From: Metellina segmentata
Lineage: Eukaryota > Arthropoda > Arachnida > Araneae > Tetragnathidae
Direction of reading: 5' to 3'
DNA length: 64,000 bases
Assembly (NCBI GenBank): GCA_947359465.1
Contig: OX375874.1
Location: forward strand, 90,523,672-90,587,671
Positions 1-11,004 of the stretch are shown here, one piece after another. Position 1 is the stretch's first letter. Every line of letters starts with the position of its first letter. The notes under the pieces were generated by a model that made no database searches, was not told the origin of the DNA, and saw only the letters and a program-made list of their open reading frames with translations. The translations under genes were made by a program, and so were the position numbers.

Positions 1-669
1 TAATGTTGACCTGACTTAAACAAATGTTCGCATTTGCAAGCTATAGTCTGACTGTTAGAACCAAATAGTAATCCTCGTTATTATAATTGCATGCCCGAAA
101 ACGTTCTGTTTAAATTGCACTTTAAATGAATGTCCTTAATTACACAAGAATTGTTCGTACTTCTACGACGTAATTTGAGTTTTATTCTGTTTATACAAGC
201 AAGACACGGGATATAACCATAATCATTAAATCGTGAATTAATTAGTTAGATAAAGGCTATGGGAATTGATCTCGGTGAAAACAATTACGTGTATTTTAAT
301 TTTACATTTGCGTGAAATTTAACCTTATAATTCTGCTCAATTTTAATTTGCGTGATTTAAAGAGAGAATGATTATATTTCAACTATTAAGATTCGCTAAG
401 TAAAGATGATAGTTTATTGAACATGAAGTATTCCAATTAAGTATACATAAGAATTCGTATTACAATGCAAGTCAATGTTTAGATTATTTGAGAGTGGAAT
501 TCGACACAGATAAAAAAAATTATTAGTTTAAAACTGTATAATTTATTTAATTTTACTTCGCATATATGTTCCGCGCTTGTGTACTTTAAAACAATATAAA
601 TTTACTATAGTTTTTAACTTTAAAATAGGATATGTTGATGTGTGTAGAGCCCATGGCCTCAAAGGATCC
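1..669. other. AT-rich DNA, nothing recognised
   Basis: No open frame with recognisable protein similarity, no tandem array and no transposon end was seen. The longest open frame nearby runs into the element that starts at 674 and looks random. Confidence 0.5.
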
Positions 670-2223
670 TTAAGGTGCCTGCCTACCTTTAAAACGTCGT
701 TTTGGGTCAAAAATTCGATTTTCGTTTTCTTATTGTATATTGAAGAGCATATTTTTAGCTTTCCAAATCAGTTTAAATTTTGTTTTTATCTAACCTAGAA
801 CCCAAGTTACAGGTATTTTAATATGAAGCGGTGGCAGTTTTTGAAACCGAAACTAATGTTGTGCTGACGAAAGTGGAGTAAAAAGTCAGTTCAAGCACTC
901 TAAATTGTTAATATGTATTAAATTCTTTTAAAATAGGTGAGATTATTGTTCATTGAAATACTTAATATGCTTCAAATAAATCTGGCAACACTATTTTATA
1001 CAGATAACTGACATGAAAAGAGTTGTGTTTTGAATTTGATTACATTTACAATTCACGTGAGATTTCTGTTGTTTATCAAAGCTTTCAATTGCGATTATAT
1101 AAATCCTTTGATTTGAATTTCTCTTGCTAATATACCAAAAAGTATCGCTAGCAAGAGAAAGTCCCGATTTAGAGGGAACCGCTTTACAAACAGAAAGAAG
1201 AAGAACGAATGTTCTTTAGAATCTGTGGAGACTGCTAGTTCAACCAAACTTCAGTCGTCCATTTCCAACATCGAAATCAGTGATGCTGGTTATGGAAACA
1301 GAGTTATTGACTTGGAACTATTGATGGGTGTTTTTAAGAGGTTTTCGTTAGCCTGAAAACTGTTAAATTAGGGGCATATGATGCGGTTATTCAGTTCAAC
1401 GATGGGTACAAAGGGTGTTTAAATGTTTTGAAAAGGCTCAACAACTTAAGTCCTGGTTACTTCACCGAGAAAGGATGTGAAATATTAGACCAGTGTCAGA
1501 TTCGAGATTCTAAAAATCACGGTACATCTACTGCTCAGAAGCGTAGAAAAATTTTAAAAGCCTTAAGAAAGAAAAAAATAACTGTTTTGAATGAAAAAGA
1601 ATGTGAACATTACCAAAAAGGAGGATTTTGAAGTTAAATATAGTGTTATAAATGGTATGTTCATATGTTTTAATTCTTTTGCGTTTTTCTCGGAATCAGA
1701 TTTTTGACATTTTCCTTCTTCGCAAAATATCATAACTCAAAATATTATAAGTGTATTTATATGAAACTTTGATAGAATACTCTATAGGATATAATTAAGG
1801 AGTTCCACTATTTTTTTGGCTCTAGGTGTAGTATATTTTATTTTATGATTAGTAAAGTTTGAAACTTATAATAAAATTCGGCGAGTTTTTAATTCTCTTT
1901 ACGTTTAGTGCTGTAACTTTTTTTAATAAATAGATTTAGGCATATATATAGTGAATGTCCTAAAACATATTTTTATAAGAATAGTAAAGTTTACAAAACA
2001 AAAATTCCTTTACTCAAATTTGAATTATGATGTTTTGCGTAAAAGCTATTATTTTGCAATTTTCATGCATAATTAATGCCAAAATAAGAAAACTAAAATT
2101 AATATTTAGCTATTTTATATATTCTACATAGTTTTTTAAAGTATTTGATGGTATAAAGTACAAATCGAGTGAAAATTTAAAGTATTTAAAAAAAAACACT
2201 CCGAAGGTAGGCAGGCACCTTAA
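670..2223 (+). mobile_element. TTAA-flanked DNA transposon with 20-bp inverted ends, internally deleted
   Basis: The two ends are a perfect inverted repeat, TTAAGGTGCCTGCCTACCTT at 670-689 and its reverse complement at 2204-2223. Each end carries TTAA, so the simplest reading is an element at 674-2219 (1546 bp) flanked by a TTAA target duplication. TTAA duplications are known for piggyBac and Kolobok. The first bases, GG, fit the purine start described for Kolobok better than the CC start of piggyBac. Between the ends lies a broken transposase (1141-1631) and otherwise AT-rich DNA. The superfamily is inferred; the inverted ends are seen directly. Confidence 0.75.
1141..1631 (+). pseudogene. 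Remnant of a Mutator-like-domain transposase, core deleted
   Basis: Two reading-frame pieces lie end to end. Bases 1141-1356 encode a basic N-terminal piece containing KRKSRFRGNRF and then VIDLELLMGVF, ending at a stop at 1354. Bases 1353-1631, in another frame, encode AVIQFNDGYKGCLNVLKRL and end in YQKGGF. From memory, arthropod proteins annotated with a Mutator-like transposase domain start and end in this style, with several hundred residues of C-rich catalytic core between. Here that core is missing and the frame shifts at the junction near 1353. The copy cannot encode a working transposase. A search against Kolobok and Mutator-like proteins would decide the family. Confidence 0.6.
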
Positions 2224-2639
2224 TCTCCGGTATTAAACTTTAAGCTCGACAATTTGGGGGACCTGCCTTGACTAATAACTTGTTAATTGCTATTGAAAAT
2301 TAAGGGATAATTATTGAATAATAGAGTTTAAAAAATCTGGATTTAGTTATTTATTTAATGAAAAGATTTTGAAACTGTTCTATTTTTATGTTTGCAACGT
2401 TAGTACCCTCTATCCAAAAAATGAATTGGGTGTGTAAGGACCAATGAATGATTTTTCTGTAGATTTGTAGTTTGTGTAATTTTGTGCGATCTCTACCTTG
2501 GAACGTAATAGCAACTGTCTTTTCTATATTAAGTTTTATTTTCCATCTGACAAGCCAGATTTCAAGATAGTACGTATGAGCGTAACTGCTGCTGGAGAAG
2601 GTAAGTAATCATTATTGCACTTACTTTTGCGAGTGATGT
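2224..2639. other. AT-rich spacer, nothing recognised
   Basis: No open frame or repeat was recognised between the TTAA element and the Tc1 remnant that follows. Confidence 0.4.
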
Positions 2640-3225
2640 GAAAGGCTGTTGATCTAAGCGAATTTGATAGAGGGCAGATCGTAATGACCCGAAGACTCGG
2701 AACGAGTATCACCGAAACTGCAAGACAAGTAGGTTGTCCACGATCTGCCGTTGTAGTATCATGCCGATCTGCCGTTGTTAGTATTCATGCATAGTGGATA
2801 AATGACGGTGCCACCAGCAGTAGACGCCAAGGTATAGGACGTCCACGCGTCATCAAAGAATTGGAAATGGAATCTTCCAGCAGGAAAACGCCCCATTTCA
2901 CAAGGCTCGGATTGTGTTGAGTGGTTAGAGGAGCATACTGATGAATTTCACTTAATGTCCTGGCCACCTAACAGGCCGGATCTTAATCCGATAGACACAT
3001 TTGGGGTCATGGAGCGGGAGCTCAGAGCTCAAACATCATCATGTCCGAATATCTCGACTTTGCGTGACCGCTGCTTAGATATTTGGTACAACCTGTTTCC
3101 AGTCATGTACCAAGAACTTAAACATCTTAGCCCAGGCGAGTTACAGCTGTTTTGCAGGCCAAAGGAGGCGCAACGAGTTATTGAGTAAGTGGTCATAATG
3201 TTTTGGCTCTTCAGTGTACATTACT
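2640..3225 (+). pseudogene. Tc1-like transposase remnant, middle deleted
   Basis: The 5' piece (about 2655-2830) reads [17 protein letters not shown], then [15 protein letters not shown] and GRPRV, which is the helix-turn-helix DNA-binding half of Tc1-type transposases, interrupted by stops. A sudden join near 2870 leads to the catalytic C-terminal part: VEWLEEHTDEFHLMSWPPN, RPDLNPID and a tail ending at a stop at 3186. In Tc1 enzymes the third catalytic residue is the E of SPDLNPIE; here it reads D. The first catalytic aspartate and most of the core are gone. The DNA after the stop (to about 3225, ending GGCTCTTCAGTGTA) looks like the 3' inverted terminus, but I do not see its partner upstream, so the 5' end is truncated. 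Confidence 0.75.
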
Positions 3226-3364
3226 ATTATAGAACATTTGAGTTTTAAGCTGTAGAGGTTTTTAGTAGTAGTTTTTTTTTCTAACATCGCGCAAAAAATC
3301 ACACCCGTAACAAAATTACGTGACTTACTAGATCATAGTGAGATTTTTCCAAATGCCTGATTTT

Positions 3365-3672
3365 AGCCACGGTATCCCGGTTGAAATAGTAGCGGAACCT
3401 GTGAGTTGCGAGCTTAAATCCAACCAAAGACTGTCGACTACACAGGGGTCTGGTTCACTTTAAATCTGTCGAGGCCTCAAATGTCTTCACTTTGGCGTGT
3501 TGTGGAATTTTGGAGATTTGGGTGCCAGCTCAGGTGTGACCTTGTTATCTGTCCGTGATTCAAAATTACGTGGTGTTGCCTGAATTTTTCTCCTCGTGAT
3601 ATATCCTCGATTGTTGGCAATAACCTGTGGTGTTGCTAGATTGCGACGCTATTTAAATACCTACCTACCAAA
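3365..3672 (+). repeat. tRNA-derived SINE (family A), diverged copy
   Basis: This is one of about 17 copies of a ~310-bp SINE in the window. The head is a decayed tRNA-like segment (about 3374-3425). The shared body follows: TTAAATCTGTCGAGGCCTC, the GGTGCCAGCTCAGGTGTGAC block, TTCAAAATTACGTGGTGTTG, and a 3' tail ending in repeated CTACC units at 3660-3672. It directly precedes the 221-233-bp satellite at 3735. Confidence 0.75.
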
Positions 3673-3734
3673 TGCCCGATCACTGAACTCTTTGGCATGC
3701 GGTACTACAAGAGAACTGGCGACTATTGGTGAAG

Positions 3735-4720
3735 GCATTCTATTTGATATATCCTTTTGTAATACTCATGTGTCTTATAATGATTATGAAACAAATTCAA
3801 TTAAAAATACAATTATCTAGCAATTATTTTGCATATTTCATAAGAAAAATATAAATTGCGATGTCCTTGAAAAAAAAATAGGGTGATGTAGAAAAATTAA
3901 AATAAGATTTTTCGAATTAGGCCATTAGCTTCTACCAAATAAAAGTTCCAAAAGCAACTCGAACTTGATTTATCATTTTGTAACTATCATGTGTACTATC
4001 AAGATTAGGAAACAACAAATTAAATCAAAGATTTAAAATGGAAGCAATTACTTAACTTGCACCTTAAAGGTAATGTAAATTGTGATGGCATTGAATAGGG
4101 CAGTGTCTAATCACTGAAATAAGATTATTCGAATCAGGCCGTTCTATTTCCAGTATATATGCTTCCACCAAACAAAAGGTCAAAAAGAAACTTTTACTTG
4201 ATTTATCCTTTTGTCAATTTTATGTTTTCTGACGAAAATAAAACAACAAATTCGGTCAAAAATGCAACAATTACTATACTTGAGCAATAAGAAAAATGTA
4301 AATTGCGATGGTCTTGAATAGGACAATAGACTCATTGAAATTATACTATTCCAATCGGGCTGTTCTATTTCTGAAGTATTTTTGCTACTACCAACCTAAA
4401 GTTCAAAAAGCAAATCCTACGTGATATATCCTTTTGTAACTATCATGTGTTTTCTTAGGCTTAAAAAAAAATAAATCGAGTAAAAAATATAAAAAGGCAA
4501 CAATTATCTCATTTGTATCATAAAGAGAACGCAAATTATTATGGCCTTGACTAGTGCTATGTCGAAGCATTCAAATTAGATTATTCCGAATGGGCCGTTC
4601 TATTTACAGTACCTTTGCTTCTACCGACCTAAAGTTCAAAAAGCAAATCCTACTTGATTTATCCTTTTGCGATTCTCAGGTGGATTCTTAAGATAATGAA
4701 ACAACAAATGCGTGCACCGC
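3735..4720. repeat. Tandem satellite, 221-233-bp unit, about 4.3 copies
   Basis: The marker TTGATTTATCCTTTTG or a close variant recurs at 3744, 3965, 4198, 4421 and 4654, so spacings alternate 221, 233, 223 and 233 bp. Each unit also carries a TTCTACCAA...AAAGTTCAAAAAGCAA block just before the marker and a GCAACAATTA block after it. Units are clearly diverged from one another. No open frame is conserved across units. The regular alternation may point to a two-unit (~455-bp) higher-order period. Confidence 0.8.
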
Positions 4721-5447
4721 CGACATCTTCACAATCCATCATAAGGCCAATTTATGCTACACTCCAATGTTTGACAACCGAATGTCATTCAACACCCCCG
4801 ACTGTCTTATCGAGCGGTAGGAAGTCGTCTGTGTTCCTTAGAATACATGGTCGGCTAGAATATATATTCCCATTATTCAAATTTCGAAGTGCTTATTTCA
4901 CGCACTGCGGAGTTTTGGAAGAAGTTTCGCAATTCTGTAGGGATGCGGAAGACCATATTTTCTAAATTAGACAACCCAGAGTCCCGCTGCGAGAAGGCAA
5001 TAAATCCTGCCTCTGCATTCGGATGTCGGTGGTCCGGAAGACATCTGACGCCTGCTGTGTTTTTACAGCGCGCATTTTTAAGTAAGGACAATCTTCTTTT
5101 TGGTTTAACAATAGAATTATCGATCTCTCGGTCTTACTTGTTTTTGAACGAACCCGTAAAAGGCGCTCGTTGGAGTTGTGTTTTATTGAAAATCTCCCCT
5201 TCCCTTATATTCTCTTCCATTTTTTGTTTTCCAAATTAGACTCCTCGTGTAGCATAATGAGGTAAGGTTCTGCGAGAATCGCAAAAACTTTTCCAATTAG
5301 ACTAAATCCGGTGGGGTGCTGTGAATGAGAATGTTTGGTTTCTGATTCCGTGCATTGGAATACTTACCTTTCACTAGAAATTTCAGCGCAACCGAATAAA
5401 CCACGGTAGATGAGGATACTAGTTCCGGATATCCAAGAGGGGGATGA
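4721..5447. other. Moderately GC-balanced stretch with random open frames
   Basis: Overlapping open frames of 72-126 codons occur on both strands, but none has a recognisable domain, and the minus-strand one at 5297-5677 runs into a SINE. I see no transposon ends or tandem array. It may be unique DNA. Confidence 0.35.
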
Positions 5448-5768
5448 CACAACCAAGTTAGCCCGATTGGTAGAGTAAAGGACCAGCGACCGGAGGGTTG
5501 CTTGTTCAAATACAACCTAAGACCGTCGTGTACAAAGGGGGATGGATCGCGTTGAATCTGTCGTGGCTTCAAATGTCCTAGCGTTGGCGTGGTGTGGAAG
5601 TTCGGAGAGTGGAGTGTCATTTCAGATGTGAGGTCGTCATCTGACCGTGGTTTAAAATTACGTGATGTTGACCACAATCTTTCCTTCGGGCGTTAAATCG
5701 GATTGTCGCCAATAGCGTGATGTGTTGTTCCAGTGCGACGTTAATTAAACGCTGCTTGCCTGCCTACC
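5448..5768 (+). repeat. tRNA-derived SINE (family A), near full length
   Basis: The tRNA-like head AGCCCGATTGGTAGAGTAAA (5460-5479) is followed by a weak B box (GTTGCTTGTTCAAATAC). Then come the AAAGACCGTCGTGTACAAA-type linker, the shared body with GTCGTCATCTGACCGTGG, and the CTGCCTACCTACC tail. It is more complete than the copy at 3365. Confidence 0.8.
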
Positions 5769-6060
5769 TACCAACAGATAACAAGGCCGTGGTAACCCAT
5801 TTGGAGAAGAAACGAATTAGCTAACGGAGGTTATAGATTGGCAACTGGTATCATTATTGTTCCAGGTAAAACGGTTAACTTTAAAATGTAGGCCCAGTAG
5901 CAACTCTTTCGGAATATATACAGGAAACATGCTCTACCATAAAACAATAGTGTAATCACTTTTGTTTAATCGTAATAATTTTAAAAGTAATTCGGAAGCC
6001 TTCATCCCATCCTCTTCGCCATTTGTAGTCTGTTTATTTTTCACATGATTCAATTTTGCT

Positions 6061-6218
6061 TGGAATGTTCTACATGGAATATTCTAGGTGGAATGTTCTA
6101 CATGGAATGATCTACATGGAATATTCTAGGTGGAATATTCTGCATGGAATATTCTAGGTGGAATATTTTACATGGAATATTCTAGGTGGAATGTTCTACA
6201 TGGAATATTCTAGATGGA
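6061..6218. repeat. 14-bp minisatellite, 11 uninterrupted units
   Basis: Eleven exact-length 14-bp units run from 6061 to 6214, with a partial unit to 6218. Two types mainly alternate, TGGAATGTTCTACA and TGGAATATTCTAGG, giving a 28-bp higher-order period. Nearly every unit contains GGAANNTTCT, the inverted nGAAnnTTCn core of heat-shock elements. No open frame is associated. Confidence 0.9.
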
Positions 6219-6570
6219 TCACACAGAAATGTGTATAAACGAGTAACAGTAGCTGAACTATGTTCTTTTTTACTTTCAGAACAAAGGTCAGGCAATATCT
6301 TAGTTTTTTAGGCGCCAAGTTTGTTCTTTTTGTATTCGTATTCTGAGTGTGTGGGGTTACAGCAGTATGCTCCGCAATCCATGAGGGACTTTGCCTTGGA
6401 GTTCAATACCCATTTGTGTTATATCCTTCACAGGGAAAAATTGTCCATGTGGTAATTGAATTTATGATTCAGCAATAAAATTCATACAGTCCACTGTCAC
6501 TGGTCTTGAGTATGAATTGACTTCCTACCAAATGAGCTTCGACCAGACATCTACAACTTTAACTTCACAG
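6219..6570. other. Spacer, nothing recognised
   Basis: No recognisable coding region, array or transposon end is seen between the 14-bp minisatellite and the SINE cluster. Confidence 0.4.
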
Positions 6571-6865
6571 GTGGGTTGATGTTTTAATTGAAGTCTCACT
6601 GGAGAAACACAAAGGGCTATTGGCGACGGTCCGGTATCAAACTCTAAGGGAAAGACCCCAGGACAACGCCACGTAATTTTGAACCATGTACAGATGACGA
6701 GGTCACACCTGAGCTGGCACCCCACTGTTCAAACTTCCATACCACACCAACGTGATAATATTTTGAACACCAGCCTCTTTGTACTCGACGGAAATTGGTT
6801 GGATTTGAACTTCCAACCCTCTGGTTACTAATCCGTTACTTTTCCAACCGGGCTACTCTTTGACT
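6571..6865 (-). repeat. tRNA-derived SINE (family A), minus strand
   Basis: The copy is reversed: the 3' tail lies at 6571-6600, the body with the complement of GTGACCTCGTCATCTG lies at about 6685-6705, and a tRNA-like head (complement of AGTAACGGATTAGTAACC) ends near 6865. It opens a run of five copies to 8425. Confidence 0.75.
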
Positions 6866-6929
6866 TTACGAGGGAAAAATAAAAACAAAGACAGCATCAG
6901 TACTTGATAGGTAACTCAAATACTTACCT

Positions 6930-7216
6930 ATCAAGTTAAGTCGTAGTGTGACAACACGGCGAACGACGGTCCCAGATCAATCCCAAAGGGAAAGATTCGA
7001 GTATATCACCTCCTCAGTTTGAGCCACGGATAGTTGGCGAAGTCAAAACCTGAGATGGCTACCCATTCTTCAAATTTCCACATCGCTTCAACGTGAGAAC
7101 AAATAGTGGCCACGACAAATTTAACATGTACCAGCCTCTACGTACACGACGATATCTGGTTAGAGGGAGTATCGAACTACGGTTGCTAATCCGCGACTTA
7201 ACCAATTTAGTAATCA
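6930..7216 (-). repeat. tRNA-derived SINE (family A), minus strand, old copy
   Basis: The reversed tail and body can be followed (complement of GGGATTGATCTGGGACCGTC at 6966-6985), but the copy is the most diverged in this cluster. The head near 7160-7216 has lost a clear B box. A short inverted repeat, ACTTGATAGGTA, precedes it at 6901-6940. Confidence 0.65.
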
Positions 7217-7477
7217 TCAGTGATTGGAAGTCTGTGAAATAATTACTTTTTCCGAATAAAAGGATTTTGTTTGAAACTCAATATTATTTTTCGCTATAGT
7301 AGGGATAATTAGACATAAACCTGTGACTTAAAGTGGTTTTCAAACAATGTCGAACATTCATGACGAGACGAATCTAGAGCGTTTTGAAGTGCCATAGCCA
7401 GGCTGAGAAATAAAAAAAAAAGTGAAATAGATATTACTGGCATTAAAAATCGTATGGCTATCTCTACTAGTTAGTAA

Positions 7478-7808
7478 TCGACCAATCGGTATAGTGGTTA
7501 AGGCGTTTGCCTCCAGAACGGAAGGTTCCTGGTTCGATTCCGGTACCGGGCATGAATGTTTGTAAGGGTATAGTGTAGAGGCGGCTGGTGCACCTTAAAT
7601 CTGTCGTAACCAAAAGTCCTCACGTTGGGTTGGTTTGGAAGTTTGGAAAGTGGGGTGCCAGATGAAGTGTTGCCTCGTCATTTGACCGTGGTTCAAAATT
7701 ACGAGGTGTTGTCCTCGGATCTTTCCCTTAAGGGATTGATCTCGGACCGTCGTCAATAGCCCGTTGTGTTGCTCTAGTACGACGTTAATTAAAAATTACC
7801 ATTACCAC
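7478..7808 (+). repeat. tRNA-derived SINE (family A) with well-kept Pol III promoter
   Basis: This is the best-preserved copy. A tRNA-like head runs from 7478 to about 7552 with clear A and B boxes. It is joined through TAGAGGCGGCTGGTGCACC to the shared family A body, which ends with GACGTTAATTAAAAATTACC. The head differs from that of the copies at 61866 and 5448, which carry a GGATTAGCAACCGGAGG-type head on the same body. Confidence 0.88.
7492..7541 (+). promoter_or_regulatory. Internal Pol III A box and B box of the SINE
   Basis: TAGTGGTTAAGG at 7492-7503 matches the tRNA A box, and GGTTCGATTCC at 7531-7541 matches the B-box consensus exactly. Together they form a type 2 internal RNA polymerase III promoter. 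Whether it is active cannot be seen. Confidence 0.75.
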
Positions 7809-7817
7809 TAGTTAGTA

Positions 7818-8109
7818 GGGGGCCGTGGAAAACCAGTTGTAAGAGTAACAGTTTAGCAACCGAAGGGTTGCGAGTTCGAAACTCGATCCAACCAAATACC
7901 GTTGGGTACACGGGGTCTGGAGCACGTTAATCTATCGGGGCCTCAAATCTGCTAATGCTGGCGTGGTGTGGAAGTTTGAGAGTGGGGTGCCAGCTCAGGT
8001 GTTGATCTCGTCATCAGACCGTGGTGTAAAATTACGAGGTGTTGATCTTGTATCTTTCCCTTTGGGCTTGATCCTGGACCGTCCGTCGCCGATAGTCCTT
8101 TGGGCTGTT
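7818..8109 (+). repeat. tRNA-derived SINE (family A)
   Basis: A head of the second type (AACAGTTTAGCAACCGAAGG, B box GAGTTCGAAACTC) is followed by the shared body, including GTGGGGTGCCAGCTCAGGTG. The 3' tail is cut short where the next SINE begins at 8110. Confidence 0.8.
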
Positions 8110-8425
8110 TCAATGCCCAACCGGTCAGGTGGTTAAGGTATTAGCCACTTGATCGGAAAGTTCCTGATTCGAATCCGAGTCAGTCATGGATGTTTCGAAG
8201 CATATGGTGTAGAGGTGGCTGGTGCACCTTAAATTTGTCGTGACTGACAGTCCTGACGTTGGGTTGCTGTGGAAGTTTGGAGAGTGTGGTGCCAGCTCAG
8301 GTGCTGCCTCGTTATCTGACCGTGGTTCAAATTTACGTGTTGTTCTCCTCGGATCTTTTCCGGATTGATCCCGGACCGTCGACAATGGTTGTGTTGCTCT
8401 AGTATGATCTTAATAAAAAATTATC
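8110..8425 (+). repeat. tRNA-derived SINE (family A) abutting the previous copy
   Basis: The head is of the first type (CAGGTGGTTAAGGTATTAGCC, B box GATTCGAATCC at 8166-8176), followed by the shared body and an AAAATTATCATTAAC tail. It starts directly at the truncated end of the copy before it, so it probably inserted into that copy's tail. Confidence 0.8.
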
Positions 8426-10189
8426 ATTAACAGTGTGATGCAATTACTTCAACTACCTTTACCACCAGTTTGTATCCGTCTAAACTGTCTATGAGGAAAA
8501 GAGCCAAGCGTTTCGTAATCCTTAGAGACGATGTTTTAAATTGTAAAGAAAATGATCCAGCAATTTTAATCAGAGAAGAATGATTTCACAACTTAGAAAT
8601 AAAATGGATTAAAAACTTGTAAGAATTCAGTCTAAATTTTAGTTGTATAATTCACATACAAAAAGTGATCAGTTACAAAGAAAAATAGAAAAACGCTAGC
8701 AACGAGCATGGTTTAATTTACAGAACATCATAATGGTATGCAAATGAAGAATGATTGTTTTCCTGATTGAGTATATTTTGACATTGGAACTGTGTATCTG
8801 GTCCTTAGGGAAAAAAAATCATAAACGATAATGCAAAATGTGAGCTTATATTTAATTTAACATACATTGAACGATTAATTTATTTTAAATAATTAGAGTA
8901 GTTTTTTGCATTTTAAGCAGCGTTAAGGATATATTTACAATGATTGAACTATAAAAATTTTAATTCGTGTTTAATTAACTACCAGTATTCAAAGTCCGTT
9001 TAAGTTGGGAGTATAATAGTTAGCGTTTCTTTTACAAGCTTAAACTGATTACTGTCTAGACACGGATATCGTTAACTTTATTTTATCCGTTACCAGGGAG
9101 ATTTCTAATGTTAAAACAAACAAACCAGATGGAAGACGGAAATATTACTTATTGTTATCTAATTTATTTCGCATGATACATATCGATGTTAATTAAAATG
9201 AAGTTCATTTCCACACCTTGACGGTGTTTGACGTTTCATTTAATTGGCGTTGAACAATTTAATATTCGAATCAGTAATTAACTGTAATTCTCTAGTATAT
9301 TGGCTCATTCTGTAGAATAGAATCATTTGAAAAAAATATTATACTCATTTCTTTTAAATATAATCATTCGATCATTTGGTCGAAATGATCGAATTTTGTT
9401 AGAGGTCATGCAGGGAATACTACAGGTTGTAAGATGGAATTATGTTTGTGAATCCTTCAAAGTTTTAAAAAGCTTTCTCAGCAAGTATTTACTACTAAAT
9501 CTATTTGCTTTTATAAATATTCCATGATTCCAATTGCTTACCACACAGAACTCGGTACACCCATTCATGAATAAATGTATTGAAGTTGTCAAACACGTAT
9601 ATGAATAAACATAGTCATTGTAAATATTTCTCTAACGTGAAAAACTTTGTTCCAAAGTAGTTTCAAAAGGCATAAAAAAGCTCAAATAAACCCTTCCTTC
9701 CTAATGTAATTTATCCATAGCCATTTGTGCTTCTCTAAGAGGTACACAAACATCCCAGATTTTATAAAAAGACTTTTAAAGACTCTTCGATGTCAATCCT
9801 TTTGATCAAAGATTGATCATATCGTTGGCTTAGAGGAGCAACTCATTTACTGACTTTCTAGGACACACTAATTGCTTAATTTGATGACATAATCATATTG
9901 CAATCTGTTTGAAAGATAATCTGTCAAAAATTACTGTGAAAATGCTCATAAATTTTATTTTTAATCTAAAGTCTAATAATATCGTACCTTCTGTACAGCA
10001 TAAATTTTGTATTTAATTCCTTAAATGTTTTCAGTTTCGGCTCTGAGCCGATGGACGCAAAAACAATATGGAATTACTTCTTTAGAATTTTTACTGTCGA
10101 CATGCTTATTCGTCAAGTGATGTCACGTGTGCATGAAGCACCCTTTCACCACAAAAGCACCATCCCCATTAATATTTAACTACAGAAAA
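8426..10189. other. AT-rich DNA, nothing recognised
   Basis: Long AT-rich stretch. Open frames are short and random. No arrays, transposon ends or conserved motifs were recognised. Confidence 0.45.
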
Positions 10190-10944
10190 AGAGGACGTTC
10201 CTGGAGGTCATTTCTAATGATCTTACAGCGTCGGGGGACACACGAGTGAAATTTTTGGGAAGCGTTTTGGGAATTTAGGTCACGACCAGAAACTACGTCT
10301 CTCCACCGAGAACATCCGCCATTATTAAGCTTTATAGGAAAAAACTCTGATATCCTAATATAATCTTTGCTAAGGAAATTCTTCATGCTATAAACTTCGT
10401 AGAAGAATCTTAATTATCTCAAACATAATGTCACAAATTGTTCCCTGTCCAGAATACAAAACATTTTTGTTTAGTTAAGACATAGGTCCTGTATGACTTC
10501 TATTTTTGTGGACACACTTTATTACAAGTCTGGTCTGTATAAAATTCAACTTACTCTGTAATTATGAGGTCGCATGTCAAGCTATGTGATTTAAGAAATG
10601 GTGACGCTCAGCTGTTTGACCATACCTGGGGTTCATTTCTAATGAGATTTTAAACTATAGGGGGCGCACACAGTCAAAATGTATGGGAAGCAAAGCGACA
10701 TCACGTCCACATACGTACAGGAAGCATGTGCACCAAGAAAACTCTTCCACCACTGCTTTGCAGAAAATCCTCTGATATCCTGATATAGATCCCGAGATAT
10801 ACCCGAGTGATATTTTCTTCCTTTCATTTTTATTCATTGCCTAACCTACTGCTTTTTGCCTTTTATTCCATACCTGAATTTTGCTGAATGTCTTGTGCTC
10901 TGGAAACAACTAACTTGACATAATCTCTGCGGAATGAAAAAACT

Positions 10945-11004
<60 letters not shown>

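Noticed and set aside
4889..5239. 116-codon open frame overlapping others on both strands
   Set aside because: It overlaps equally long frames on the other strand, has no recognisable motif and lies between repeats; it looks like chance.
7478..7552. Possible functional tRNA gene at the SINE head
   Set aside because: A and B boxes are good, but the segment is followed directly by the SINE body shared with many copies and the acceptor stem is not clearly paired, so it is a SINE head.
10949..10998. AT microsatellite as a cruciform-forming origin or matrix site
   Set aside because: It is a plain microsatellite inside one unit of a satellite; nothing else supports a function.
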